The notes under the pieces are model-generated. The model was not told where the DNA came from and made no database searches. It was given only the letters and a program-made list of their open reading frames with translations. Of a DNA stretch of 64,000 bases, positions 50,420-59,089 are shown one piece after another. Made by a program: the position numbers and the translations under genes. This DNA is from Chloroflexota bacterium (GTDB lineage: Bacteria; Chloroflexota; Chloroflexia; Chloroheliales; Chloroheliaceae): assembly GCA_028287745.1 (NCBI GenBank), contig JAQBPB010000026.1:18313-82312 (forward strand), in the 5' to 3' direction. Positions within the stretch are counted from its first letter, which is position 1, and each line of letters opens with the position of its first letter.

Positions 50420-51397
50420 ATGAAACTACTTTTTATGGGTACACCCCAGTTTGGGGCGGCGGTACTGCGCCGGTTAGCTGAAGTACATGAAATAGTCGGG
50501 GTAGTCACGCAACCGGACCGCCCGGCCGGACGCAAGAACATATTGACTCCGCCGCCGGTAAAAATCGCGGCCCAGGACATGGGCTTGCCGGTTATGCAGG
50601 TGGAAAAGCTGCGCTCCGCCGAGAGCCAGGCCCAACTGCGCGAATTTTCAGCCGGGGCCGAAGCCTTTGTGGTGGCTTCCTTTGGGATGATCTTGCCGGT
50701 CGCGGTCCTGGAAATGCCGCCTTTGAAATGCATTAACATCCATGCCTCGCTGCTCCCGGCTTACCGGGGAGCCTCGCCGGTAATCCAGGCCCTGCTGGAC
50801 GGCCTGGACCATAGCGGGGTTACGATTATGCTGATGGAAAAGGGCCTGGATACCGGGCCGATTTTGACCCAGGTCGTTACCCCAATTGAGCCTGGCGAAA
50901 CCCAGGAAACGCTGCTGACAAAACTCGCCAGGGACGGCGCGGAACTACTAATCCAGACTCTGCCGCGCTGGGCGGCCGGAGAAATTACACCCCGGGTCCA
51001 GGACAGCAGCCAGGCCAGCCACACCGGGATTATTCAAAAAGAAGCCGGGCGAATAAACTGGCAGGAAAGCGCCGCCCTCATAGAGCGAAAAAGCCGGGCC
51101 TATGAGCCGTGGCCCGGTATCTATACGGTCTGGAACGGCCAGACCCTGAAGCTGGGCCGCTGTACGGTTTATAATGAAGACGCTTTGAGCGAGCCGCCCG
51201 GCCCCGGTTTGCGCCAGCCGGGCCAGGTATTTTTAAGCGGCCTTACCGGCACAGGGCCAGCCCCGCAACTTTTAATCGCGACCGGGGAAGGCTTTCTGGC
51301 TCCCCAGGAATTACAACTGCCCGGTAAAAAAATGCTGCCGGTCACCGATTTCCTGCGCGGATACCGCCAGATTGTGGGTTCAACCCTGGGAGCCTAG
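50420..51397 (+). CDS. fmt: Methionyl-tRNA formyltransferase
   Basis: A 325-residue Fmt: KLLFMGTPQFGAAVLRRLAE at the start, CINIHASLLPAYRGASPVIQ with the catalytic Asn-His region, and MEKGLDTGPILTQV. It transfers a formyl group from 10-formyl-tetrahydrofolate to initiator methionyl-tRNA. The C-terminal OB-like domain begins near residue 205. The ATG at 50420 follows GAGGT; a TTG two codons upstream is less likely. It is not beside def or rsmB here, which is unusual for bacteria but seen in several phyla. Confidence 0.95.
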   Translation: MKLLFMGTPQFGAAVLRRLAEVHEIVGVVTQPDRPAGRKNILTPPPVKIAAQDMGLPVMQVEKLRSAESQAQLREFSAGAEAFVVASFGMILPVAVLEMPPLKCINIHASLLPAYRGASPVIQALLDGLDHSGVTIMLMEKGLDTGPILTQVVTPIEPGETQETLLTKLARDGAELLIQTLPRWAAGEITPRVQDSSQASHTGIIQKEAGRINWQESAALIERKSRAYEPWPGIYTVWNGQTLKLGRCTVYNEDALSEPPGPGLRQPGQVFLSGLTGTGPAPQLLIATGEGFLAPQELQLPGKKMLPVTDFLRGYRQIVGSTLGA

Positions 51398-51488
51398 TTA
51401 GAAGCCCGCAAATTATGCTAAAATGCGGTTGTCTTTTAAGAAACATTCAGCCTGTGATACCGGGAGGCAATGGCAGCCGAGGTAATGA

Positions 51489-53873
51489 TTGGCCCTTTCT
51501 GATATGCCGGTAAATTCCGAACCGGCCCAAACCCCAAAAATGCCGACCAGAAAACGCCGTCTAAACTGGCGTTTGTTAGGGGCGTTTGTGCCTGTACCCC
51601 TGCAAATCGCCCTGGTTGTATTCTGGCTGGCCTGGGGAATCTCGCTGGCACGCGGCCCGCTGACGATTAACATCGGCGGTGATGATAACCTGGATATGCT
51701 ATACCTGACCCCGGGGGTGGATGGGTTTTTTCAGGCTGAATCAAGGCTGGCTAATCCCGATTTCCCCGAAGCCGACAACACCTATCGCTGGGCCGGGCGC
51801 ACCTCCCGGCTGAAAATCCCCTGGCCGCTGGACTCGATACCGCTCAAAGCGTATGTCCGACTGACGGCGCCCCGGCCAGACCTTGACCCGGAACAAACCG
51901 GGGTTACTTTAAAAGCCCGGGGAAAGCTGGAATGGATCGACCAGGACCTGGGCCGGATTGAGGTTGACGGCTCGTACCAGGGTAATTATTACGAATTTAA
52001 GCTGCCGGAACACCTCCGGCCGAACCTGGCAGCCTACGAACTTTCCTTTGAAGCCGATAATGCTTACCAGCCTGGTAACGGAGATGTAAGAGGGCTGGCG
52101 GTCCTGTTTTTCAGCCTGCGGCTGGAGCCGGATTACGACGCCTTTGGCTGGAAAGGCTGGCTGGCTTCGTTTGCCCGGCCCGGACTGCTGGCGGTTATAG
52201 CGTTTTCTTGCTGGGCGCTGGGCCGCTATTTTCTGCCTGCTAACAAAAAAGGGTTGTGGGCCCTGGGTTTTGAGGCTTCTGCCGGAGTGTTGTTACTGGC
52301 TAGCCTGGTCTTCTGGCGGCAAGCCGCCGAACCAATCTATGCTTCCTGGGCCTTTATTCTGCCCCTGGCCTGGCTCTTACTGGCCCTTGCCGAAGCCTTC
52401 CGGCGCCGGGCGGCCCATTTACCGGCCGCTTATGTTTACGCCGCGACCCTTTTCCCGCTGCTGCCGCTGGCTCAGTTCGCTTTTGGCCGGTTGGACCTGT
52501 ACAGCGTGAACCCGGGTTCGGTCCTGATTGGCGGCTATGTCGCGGCCCTATTCTATGTCGGCGCGATTTACATCAACAGCGGCCCAAAACACCCGGACAT
52601 TTTCGAACGAGCTTTTGTGCGCGGCACCCTGGCAGCGGCTACGGTTTCTTTTGTTTACGATCACTTCAACGTTTTCAAAGAAAACCTCTATCGCGGGGCC
52701 GATTTCAAGGTCTATTATTCCGCCCTGACCCGTTTTGAAGCGGGCGGCCCGCTGTATGACCTCAAAGAGATTGCCAATCTACCGGGAGCGGCGGCCCGGA
52801 TGCCTCCCGGCTTCAGCCTGACGGTCTGGCCGCTGGCCCAGGTTTTTGGGCCGGACGTAAATTCCGCCCTGCTGACATGGCGCATCTTTAACGAACTGCT
52901 GCTCATTCCGATTATTTTCATCCTGCTTAAAGTATTTGGTGGGGAGCGAGAAGGTATTAAATTTAACCCGGCAGTCTGGTTTCTGGGATTAAGTTTTGGA
53001 CAAATCGCGGAGAGCCTCGGCTACGGCCAATGGAACGTAATCGTGCTGTTGTGCCTGGCCCTGATGGCGCTCTGGGTCAAAGAAGGCAAGCTGCAGCAGA
53101 GCGGTATGGCCCTGGCCTTGCCGATTTCCCTCAAACTTTACCCGGTAATGTCGGCCTTATATTTCGTGCTGCAAAGAAACTGGCGCGCTGCCCGGGATGG
53201 GCTGCTGGGCCTGGTAGTAGGCGGGCTGGCTATTTTAGGGCTATCGGGGTTAATCACAGGGTTTGACCAGATCTGGTTTTACTTTACCCAGGTGGTCTTT
53301 GGGGTTAACCGGCCGGAAGTCGATATTTCAAATCAATCGCTGTGGGGCTTCTGGAGCCGCCTGGCGGTGCCGCGGGTTATGGCCGACTTCAAAAACGAGT
53401 TACCAGCCTGGATTGCACCGCTCAGTTACGCGTCGGTCCTGGCCCTGACCCTGGTTACTTGCCTGGGTATCGGCCGGAAGCAGGGCGACGAGGATCAAGA
53501 ACAACTAAAACTGGGCGCTTTAGCCCTGCTGGCAGTGCTTATCCCACCCTTTGTCTGGTTCCATTATATCGTGCCCTGCCTGGTCGCGGTCCTGGCGCTG
53601 CTGGTAAGTTTGAGCCGCCCGGGAGTGCAAATACGGCGCTGGGAGTTAGCCGCTTTTGGGATTGCCTATGCCTGCCTGGGTTACGGCAGCCGGACCGACT
53701 TTTTCTTTACGGACGCAGTAGGGTTAGCCCGGCTAAGTTCGAGCTATCGTTTCCTGGCAGCCTTGTGCCTGTGGGGCCTGTGCCTGTGGCTGCTGCGCAA
53801 GCCCGGACCGGTTGCCGCCAACCAGGCCGCGCCGGAACCTCAAATACCGGCCACTTCCGCCAGCCGCTATTAA
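51489..53873 (+). CDS. Large polytopic membrane protein with DUF2029/GT87-like domain
   Basis: A 794-residue membrane protein. A first membrane helix (IALVVFWLAWGISLARGPL) is followed by a soluble region of about 200 residues, probably extracytoplasmic, and then about ten more hydrophobic segments. The GT87/DUF2029 signature is seen in NLYRGADFKVYYSALTRFEA, GAAARMPPGFSLTVWPLAQV and ESLGYGQWNVIVLLCLALMA. Such proteins are polyprenyl-phosphate-dependent mannosyltransferases or relatives that act on the outer face of the membrane. The TTG at 51489 has GAGGT close upstream; an ATG at 51504 is the alternative. A strong terminator follows the gene. Confidence 0.8.
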   Translation: MALSDMPVNSEPAQTPKMPTRKRRLNWRLLGAFVPVPLQIALVVFWLAWGISLARGPLTINIGGDDNLDMLYLTPGVDGFFQAESRLANPDFPEADNTYRWAGRTSRLKIPWPLDSIPLKAYVRLTAPRPDLDPEQTGVTLKARGKLEWIDQDLGRIEVDGSYQGNYYEFKLPEHLRPNLAAYELSFEADNAYQPGNGDVRGLAVLFFSLRLEPDYDAFGWKGWLASFARPGLLAVIAFSCWALGRYFLPANKKGLWALGFEASAGVLLLASLVFWRQAAEPIYASWAFILPLAWLLLALAEAFRRRAAHLPAAYVYAATLFPLLPLAQFAFGRLDLYSVNPGSVLIGGYVAALFYVGAIYINSGPKHPDIFERAFVRGTLAAATVSFVYDHFNVFKENLYRGADFKVYYSALTRFEAGGPLYDLKEIANLPGAAARMPPGFSLTVWPLAQVFGPDVNSALLTWRIFNELLLIPIIFILLKVFGGEREGIKFNPAVWFLGLSFGQIAESLGYGQWNVIVLLCLALMALWVKEGKLQQSGMALALPISLKLYPVMSALYFVLQRNWRAARDGLLGLVVGGLAILGLSGLITGFDQIWFYFTQVVFGVNRPEVDISNQSLWGFWSRLAVPRVMADFKNELPAWIAPLSYASVLALTLVTCLGIGRKQGDEDQEQLKLGALALLAVLIPPFVWFHYIVPCLVAVLALLVSLSRPGVQIRRWELAAFGIAYACLGYGSRTDFFFTDAVGLARLSSSYRFLAALCLWGLCLWLLRKPGPVAANQAAPEPQIPATSASRY

Positions 53874-53947
53874 CCGCTGGGGGCAGCTATAAGTTAATTA
53901 TTCCGGAAAAAGTCGGGAATCGAGCTTTTTTCCATCTAAAAGCCTAA

Positions 53948-53990
53948 AAGCGCCTGAGGGTTAGTACCAGGAACCCCCGGCGCTTTTTTA
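53948..53990 (+). terminator. Rho-independent terminator
   Basis: AAGCGCCTGAGGGTT (from 53948) pairs with AACCCCCGGCGCTT (to 53985) with one mismatch, then TTTTATTT. It lies about 75 bp after the GT87-like gene and just before the next start. Confidence 0.85.
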
Positions 53991-54014
53991 TTTCAGGCGA
54001 TGTTATAATCAGGT

Positions 54015-55544
54015 ATGGCTATTTTGACGCTGGAACTCTATTACAATGCGGAGCCGGTAGAAAATGTACCGGAAGATACCGAAATAGAACTGCGCCTGGC
54101 GAACCGGGGTTTAACCACCCTGGCCGGGGTAGAGCTGTGGGTGGGACAGGATAAGCTGCGGTCCGGGCTGAGCTTTCCGCCAGGCGCTACGCTCCTGCTG
54201 CCTTACAAAGTCCAGGATGTGGCCGGTCAGTTGAATTTCAGCGTCCGAGAAAGCCCGGGGAGCCGGACGTTAGCCAGCACCAGGCTGGAAGTGTACCCGC
54301 AGAAAATCAGCCGGACTGAGCTGGAATGGCTGAAATACCAGCGCCTGCCGTCCTTGCTGGCGCACCTGGACGCGCCCAACAGCCTCAACCTCAGTTACAG
54401 CGAAGCTACAGGAGAGGGGACTTTTCCCTATACCAGCCTGGATTTTACCGCCCAGAAGCTGCGCCACTTTTGCCGCCGCTTGCTAGATGAAGGCCTGCTG
54501 GAAGCCATAGACCAGCGGCTGGACTACCGGGTAATCGAGAAACCGCGCCGCGAAGAGGGAATGGTCCGGGGGCCAATCCGCTGGAACCCTACTGTTCAGG
54601 GCTGGTTGAACTCGCCCGCCGAAACCGGCTTAAGCCATCACTGGGTAGAAGCGCCGGTTGACTATGCCACCCGGCCTAATTTGCTGCTGGTGTGCTGGCT
54701 ACGGGAGTTAGCTTTAGAAAACCGCAAGCTGGTCCGGCAGGTGGAGACTACCCGCCAGGCCTCGGTCCAGTTAGAACGAGCCTTGCCGGAGTTCAGGGCC
54801 TTTGCCGACAGCCTGAAACATTTCCTGACTTCCCGGAAAAACTTGCAACCGGCCCTGGCCCGGAGGGACACAGGCTATGACCCGCGCCACCCGGCGGAAT
54901 GGGCCGAAGTGGCCCTGGCCTGTCAGGACAGTCCTAACCCGGCTTACGGCCAGCTTGCCGCAGCCTTTGAAGAATACAACCACCGCTATATCCGGTTGCC
55001 TGAAGAAACGGCTGTCCCGGCAGGCATCCCGCCCGTGAGCGTAATATACGAGTGGTGGGTGGCCTGTGAGATTGCGGCCGCTCTCGGCCTGGCCTTTAAT
55101 CACGCCGAACAGGGCCGTCAGAGCGGGGTTTTCCAGGCCGGAAGCGGCTGCCTGTTTTACAACCAGGCCGCGCCGGGAGGCTGGTACAGCGGAGGACGAT
55201 TACAACCGGCCCGGCCAGATTTACGCCTGCAACAGCCTGGCGGTACTCAAATCTTTTTCGATGTAAAGTACCGCCTTTTCCCGGCCGATCCCCGTCGGGC
55301 GCACCCGGAAGATATGTACCGAATGCTGGCCTATATGAACGATTTTGATATAGCTACCGGTGTGATTATTTTCCCCGGCCCGCCGGCGGAGCAACCCGGA
55401 CTGCGTTTGATAGAAGCGCCCGGCGAGAAGGGCCAACCCCCCCGGCGAATAGCCGAATTAACCCTGCGGCCCCCTACCACACCAGGACCGGAACCAGTTG
55501 AGAAATGGGAAGCCGACCTGAGAAAAATCCTATCCCAATTATAA
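54015..55544 (+). CDS. DUF2357-like protein with PD-(D/E)XK nuclease-type C-terminus
   Basis: A 509-residue protein. The N-terminal part has beta-sandwich character (about 1-100); the middle is helical with a likely coiled coil (LALENRKLVRQVETTRQASV). The C-terminal part matches a PD-(D/E)XK fold: a conserved-looking WWVACEIAAALGL helix, Asp in ARPDLRLQQPGG and the Asp-x-Lys in IFFDVKYRLF. This layout is that of DUF2357 proteins, which often pair with McrB-type GTPases or other restriction components. Here no partner is adjacent, so it stands alone between two terminator-like elements. Nuclease activity is likely by motif, but its target is unknown. Confidence 0.7.
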   Translation: MAILTLELYYNAEPVENVPEDTEIELRLANRGLTTLAGVELWVGQDKLRSGLSFPPGATLLLPYKVQDVAGQLNFSVRESPGSRTLASTRLEVYPQKISRTELEWLKYQRLPSLLAHLDAPNSLNLSYSEATGEGTFPYTSLDFTAQKLRHFCRRLLDEGLLEAIDQRLDYRVIEKPRREEGMVRGPIRWNPTVQGWLNSPAETGLSHHWVEAPVDYATRPNLLLVCWLRELALENRKLVRQVETTRQASVQLERALPEFRAFADSLKHFLTSRKNLQPALARRDTGYDPRHPAEWAEVALACQDSPNPAYGQLAAAFEEYNHRYIRLPEETAVPAGIPPVSVIYEWWVACEIAAALGLAFNHAEQGRQSGVFQAGSGCLFYNQAAPGGWYSGGRLQPARPDLRLQQPGGTQIFFDVKYRLFPADPRRAHPEDMYRMLAYMNDFDIATGVIIFPGPPAEQPGLRLIEAPGEKGQPPRRIAELTLRPPTTPGPEPVEKWEADLRKILSQL

Positions 55545-56085
55545 AAAAGGTTGTAAATCAACCTGATTTCAGATATACTATTCAAAAGTAATTAAACCAA
55601 TTATAGATTTATTCTGATATATTTCATTATTAGTTGGTGTGAATTCATCTTTGCTAAAATTAATTAAGTCTTTTAACAAATTATTAATAGAATGAAATTC
55701 AAATAATTACCGGCTGTCTGTATTAAGGCTCTGGTCTGGCTTCTCGCACCTTCTTTTTGACCAGCCCATTTAGACTACATCTCTGTTTTTTTAATTCCAG
55801 GAATAGCGACAATGTCGTCGTTATTCCTGGAATTATTTTAAATTAGTTTCAAAGTGCCACCCCAAATTTCCGGCAGAAACAGAAACCAGATTAAGCAATT
55901 TTTACAATTACCGGCTTTTCAAGAAAGGCTGGTATTGTTTTTGCGAACTTAGCTTTTGGCTAAGAACCCATCGATACTCTTCCGTCCAAAGATAAGATTA
56001 AAGTTAAATCGTACGCTGGAAATATGCCGGGAAGCATATAACACCCGAAACGGCCTTAAGCAGTGTTAGCGGAAGAAGGTTCCCA
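55545..56085. other. AT-rich 540-bp gap without a gene
   Basis: The first 140 bases are strongly AT-rich with no promoter or ORF that I trust. The middle contains a long hairpin (55793-55834, annotated separately) bounded by T-runs. Nothing else is recognised. Confidence 0.6.
55793..55834. terminator. Long 18-bp stem-loop with T-runs, terminator or small RNA end
   Basis: The left arm AATTCCAGGAATAGCGAC (55793-55810) pairs with the right arm GTCGTTATTCCTGGAATT (55817-55834) with one G-U type position and a 6-base loop. It is preceded by seven T and followed by a T-rich run. It is 250 bp after the nearest plus-strand stop, so it may end a small RNA rather than the DUF2357-like mRNA. Confidence 0.6.
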
Positions 56086-57444
56086 ATGTTAAAGCTTGAA
56101 AATATGCTCCATAAAATGGCTGGCAAACCGCTGGAGCCCACAAAGAAAAGCCTGGCAACGTCACGCCCGGTTAAAGTGGTAGTGGTAGGAGCCGGGTTTG
56201 GCGGTTTGAATATTATGAAGGAACTCGGGGGCCGACCCGGCCTTGAAGTCCTGGCCCTGGACCGCAATAACTATCACGGATTCTGGCCCTTGCTCTACCA
56301 GGTCGCAACGGGGGCTTTGCTACCAGGCTCAATTGCTTATCCAATCCGCGAAGTCATAACCCGTCACAAAAACCTGGCTTATAGAATGACCGAAGTGGAA
56401 AAAATTGATTTGGACCACAAACGGTTACAAACCGATACCGGAGAAATAACCTACGATTATCTGGTGCTGGCAGCTGGCAGCACCAATAATTATTTTGGCA
56501 GTAAGTCCATCCCGGAAAATACCTACAGCCTAAAAGATATTGATGAAGCCTTAAACCTGCGCGAAGCCATCCTGACTGCCCTGGAACAGGCTTCGTTAGA
56601 GCCTGACGCGGAACGCCGCAAATTCCTGCTTACTTTTGTAGTGGTAGGCGCCGGGCCAACCGGGGTAGAAATGGCCGGGATGCTGGCTGAGGTTATCGCA
56701 CCGCTGATACGGGAAGATTACCGGCGGCTGGACGAAAAGGAGGTCCGGTTGGTGCTGGTGGAAGCCCATACAACTCTCCTGGAGTCTTTCCCACCGGAGC
56801 TTCAGCAAAAAGGTGAGGAACATATCAGGCATAAAGGGGTCGAAATTCTACAAAATTCCCCGGTGGAATCGGTAGAAGATGGGGAAATTACTTTCAAAGG
56901 CGGCCGGACCATGCGGGCCAACATCGTAATCTGGGCCGCCGGGGTAACCTCATCGCCACTCGGCCAGACTTTAGGCGTCCGGCTGGGTTGGAATGGTCGG
57001 GTGGCGGTAGAACCGACCCTGAACCTGAAGGAACATCCCGAAGTCTTTGTAATTGGAGATATGGCCTATCTCGAAGGCTACAAAAAGGGTACGGAAGCCT
57101 ACCCGATGGTGGCACCGGTAGCAATTCAGCAGTCCCGGGTAGCAGCTCGCAATATTATGGCCCAGGTGGAAGGGCGACCTTTAAAAGAATTCCACTATTT
57201 TGATAAAGGAAATATGGCGACCATCGGCCGGAAAGACGCTGTAGCTGACGCCTTTGGCATCAAATTGGATGGTATTCTGGCCTGGTTCGCCTGGCTGGTG
57301 GTCCATCTTTACTTTCTGGTAGGCTTTCGAACGCGGTTGTTGGTATTGCTGGGTTGGGCCTATAACTATTTTACTTACAGCCTGGCCGCGCGCTTCCTGG
57401 GTGGCAAACGAGTTAAAAATGCCAGGAAATTCGTTACTTTCTAA
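56086..57444 (+). CDS. ndh: Type II NADH:quinone oxidoreductase
   Basis: A 452-residue NDH-2. The FAD motif is VKVVVVGAGFGGLNIMKELG, the NADH motif FVVVGAGPTGVEMAGMLAEV, and the quinone-site neighbourhood NYHGFWPLLYQVATGALLPG; FVIGDMAYLEG is the second FAD contact. The C-terminal 80 residues include an amphipathic and hydrophobic region (WLVVHLYFLVGFRTRLLVLL) that anchors it on the inner face of the membrane. It passes electrons from NADH to quinone without pumping protons. AAGG lies 8 bases in front of the ATG. Confidence 0.93.
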   Translation: MLKLENMLHKMAGKPLEPTKKSLATSRPVKVVVVGAGFGGLNIMKELGGRPGLEVLALDRNNYHGFWPLLYQVATGALLPGSIAYPIREVITRHKNLAYRMTEVEKIDLDHKRLQTDTGEITYDYLVLAAGSTNNYFGSKSIPENTYSLKDIDEALNLREAILTALEQASLEPDAERRKFLLTFVVVGAGPTGVEMAGMLAEVIAPLIREDYRRLDEKEVRLVLVEAHTTLLESFPPELQQKGEEHIRHKGVEILQNSPVESVEDGEITFKGGRTMRANIVIWAAGVTSSPLGQTLGVRLGWNGRVAVEPTLNLKEHPEVFVIGDMAYLEGYKKGTEAYPMVAPVAIQQSRVAARNIMAQVEGRPLKEFHYFDKGNMATIGRKDAVADAFGIKLDGILAWFAWLVVHLYFLVGFRTRLLVLLGWAYNYFTYSLAARFLGGKRVKNARKFVTF

Positions 57445-57470
57445 AACTAAATAAAAAGATAAAAGGAGAT

Positions 57471-58244
57471 ATGCCGGTGTTATTAGAAAATAAAGTGGCA
57501 ATTGTCACCGGGGGTGACAGCGGAATCGGGCGAGCAATCTCACTGGAACTGGCAAAAGAAGGCGCGGCTGTGGCAATCAATTACCGGCGCAACGAACAGG
57601 CCGCCCACGAAGTAAAGCAGCTTATCGAGCAGGCGAGCGGCAAGGCCCTGGTGGTCCAGGGTGATGTGTCCAGCTTAGCCGATTTACAAACCCTGGTGGA
57701 CCGGACAGTTGAAACTTTCGGCCGGGTGGACATTATGGTTAACAACGCCGGGATGGAAACCCGGACTTCAGTGCTGGATTCAACCGAGAAGGACTTTGAT
57801 TCAGTAATCGGCGTAAACCTCAAAGGGCCATTTTTCGGGACACAACTGGCCGCCAAACAGATGATCAAGCAGGGCGGCGGAGGCCGGATTATCAACATTT
57901 CATCGGTCCACGAAGATTGGCCGATGCCGGGCAACTCGCCATATTGCTGCGCCAAAGGCGGCGTGCGCATGCTCACCCGCAACGCCGGGGTAGAACTGGC
58001 TCCGCACGGAATTACGGTTGTAGGGGTAGGCCCGGGGGCCATTGACACGCCTATTAACAAAGAAACCCTGGAAGACCCCGCAAAGAGTACGGCCCTCAAA
58101 AAGGCCATTCCGGCCGGGCGAGTCGGCACTCCAGAAGAAGTGGCCGGATTGGTCGTCTGGCTGGGGTCGGATAAAGGGGCCTATGTCACCGCGACTACCT
58201 ACTTTATTGATGGTGGAATTATGCAGGGTAGTGTCGGGTTATAA
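57471..58244 (+). CDS. Short-chain dehydrogenase/reductase (glucose 1-dehydrogenase-like)
   Basis: A 257-residue classical SDR: cofactor motif KVAIVTGGDSGIGRAISLEL, NNAGMETRTSV, and the catalytic Tyr region SPYCCAKGGVRMLTRNAGVE. In that motif the usual Tyr-x-x-x-Lys reads YCCAK, so both residues are present. The end VTATTYFIDGGIMQ is typical of glucose 1-dehydrogenase-type enzymes. GGAG lies only 2 bases before the ATG, so the in-frame GTG at 57477 could be the real start. The gene lies 26 bp after ndh and may be cotranscribed. Substrate uncertain. Confidence 0.9.
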   Translation: MPVLLENKVAIVTGGDSGIGRAISLELAKEGAAVAINYRRNEQAAHEVKQLIEQASGKALVVQGDVSSLADLQTLVDRTVETFGRVDIMVNNAGMETRTSVLDSTEKDFDSVIGVNLKGPFFGTQLAAKQMIKQGGGGRIINISSVHEDWPMPGNSPYCCAKGGVRMLTRNAGVELAPHGITVVGVGPGAIDTPINKETLEDPAKSTALKKAIPAGRVGTPEEVAGLVVWLGSDKGAYVTATTYFIDGGIMQGSVGL

Positions 58245-58250
58245 GCCGGT

Positions 58251-58793
58251 TTATTTAAGAGATAGGTTCTGGCGAAGGCTGGACAGACCGCGATGAATAA
58301 GTTGTTTAACCGCGCCCTCGGTCCGGCCAATGCTATCGGCTATTTCGGCATAAGACAGGTTTTGTCCAAAGCGCAGCATAATCGCCTGGCGCTGAAAGTC
58401 GGGCAACTGGCGGACCTGGGCCAGTAATTCGGCGTTGCGTTCGCCGGTCAGGAAGAATTCTTCCGGGGTAGGGTGGCCGCCCGGTGTTTCCAGGGCTTCC
58501 TCATAAGGCGCGCTGGGGCGGTTCTTTCGCAACTGGCCAGTAATAATATTACTGGTTATGCGGTAAAGCCAGGCGCCAAAAGGCACCCCGCGCCATTCGA
58601 AGCGGCCTAAATTTTCAAAAGCCTGTTTAAAAGCCTGGGCCGTAACATCTTCGGCGTCCGCGTGTTGCCCGGTATGATTGTAGGCGTAAGCATAGATCCG
58701 GTCAAAATAAAGGTCGTAAATCGCCCCGAAAGCCTGGGGATTAGTCTTGGCCGCCGCAATCAAGGCCTGCTCGTCTACCTGTTCCTTACCCAA
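58251..58793 (-). CDS. ECF-type RNA polymerase sigma factor
   Basis: A 180-residue sigma factor. Region 2 is seen in AFGAIYDLYFDRIYAYAYNH and DAEDVTAQAFKQAFENLGRF, region 4 in LPDFQRQAIMLRFGQNLSYA and SIGRTEGAVKQLIHRGLSSL. The start is TTG with AAGGA about 9 bases upstream. No anti-sigma factor gene is adjacent. It is convergent with the SDR gene, with a 6-bp gap. Confidence 0.93.
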   Translation of the reverse strand: MGKEQVDEQALIAAAKTNPQAFGAIYDLYFDRIYAYAYNHTGQHADAEDVTAQAFKQAFENLGRFEWRGVPFGAWLYRITSNIITGQLRKNRPSAPYEEALETPGGHPTPEEFFLTGERNAELLAQVRQLPDFQRQAIMLRFGQNLSYAEIADSIGRTEGAVKQLIHRGLSSLRQNLSLK

Positions 58794-58962
58794 TTTAGAT
58801 CATCCTTTTAGTCAAATGAGACAACTTAATTGTTTTGTTGTTACAAGCTGGGTTGGGCCGGGGCGCCGGGGTAAAGCCTGCCCATATTATCGCTTTAAAG
58901 TAGTTGCTTTTCAACCTTAGAAAGATTTCAACCGGCGCTCCGGCCCGGCATAAATAATTTGC

Positions 58963-58991
58963 TTGCCCTTTTCAGACCCCTTTGTTACAAT
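58963..58991 (+). promoter_or_regulatory. Sigma70 promoter of mltG
   Basis: TTGCCC (58963-58968) and TACAAT (58986-58991) are 17 bases apart. A start near 58998 excludes the TTG at 58982 and supports the ATG at 59090 for mltG. The gap 58794-59089 holds nothing else. Confidence 0.6.
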
Positions 58992-59089
58992 GCAGCCAAC
59001 GACAGAAAAATTACTTCGTTTTATTCAAACCAGGCAAAGCCAAGTCCGGGCCTGGCCTGAATAACAACTCAGAGGGAAATTACAAATTT

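Noticed and set aside
58982..59089. Upstream TTG start for mltG adding 36 residues
   Set aside because: A TTGCCC-17-TACAAT promoter overlaps that TTG, and the membrane anchor follows properly from the ATG at 59090.
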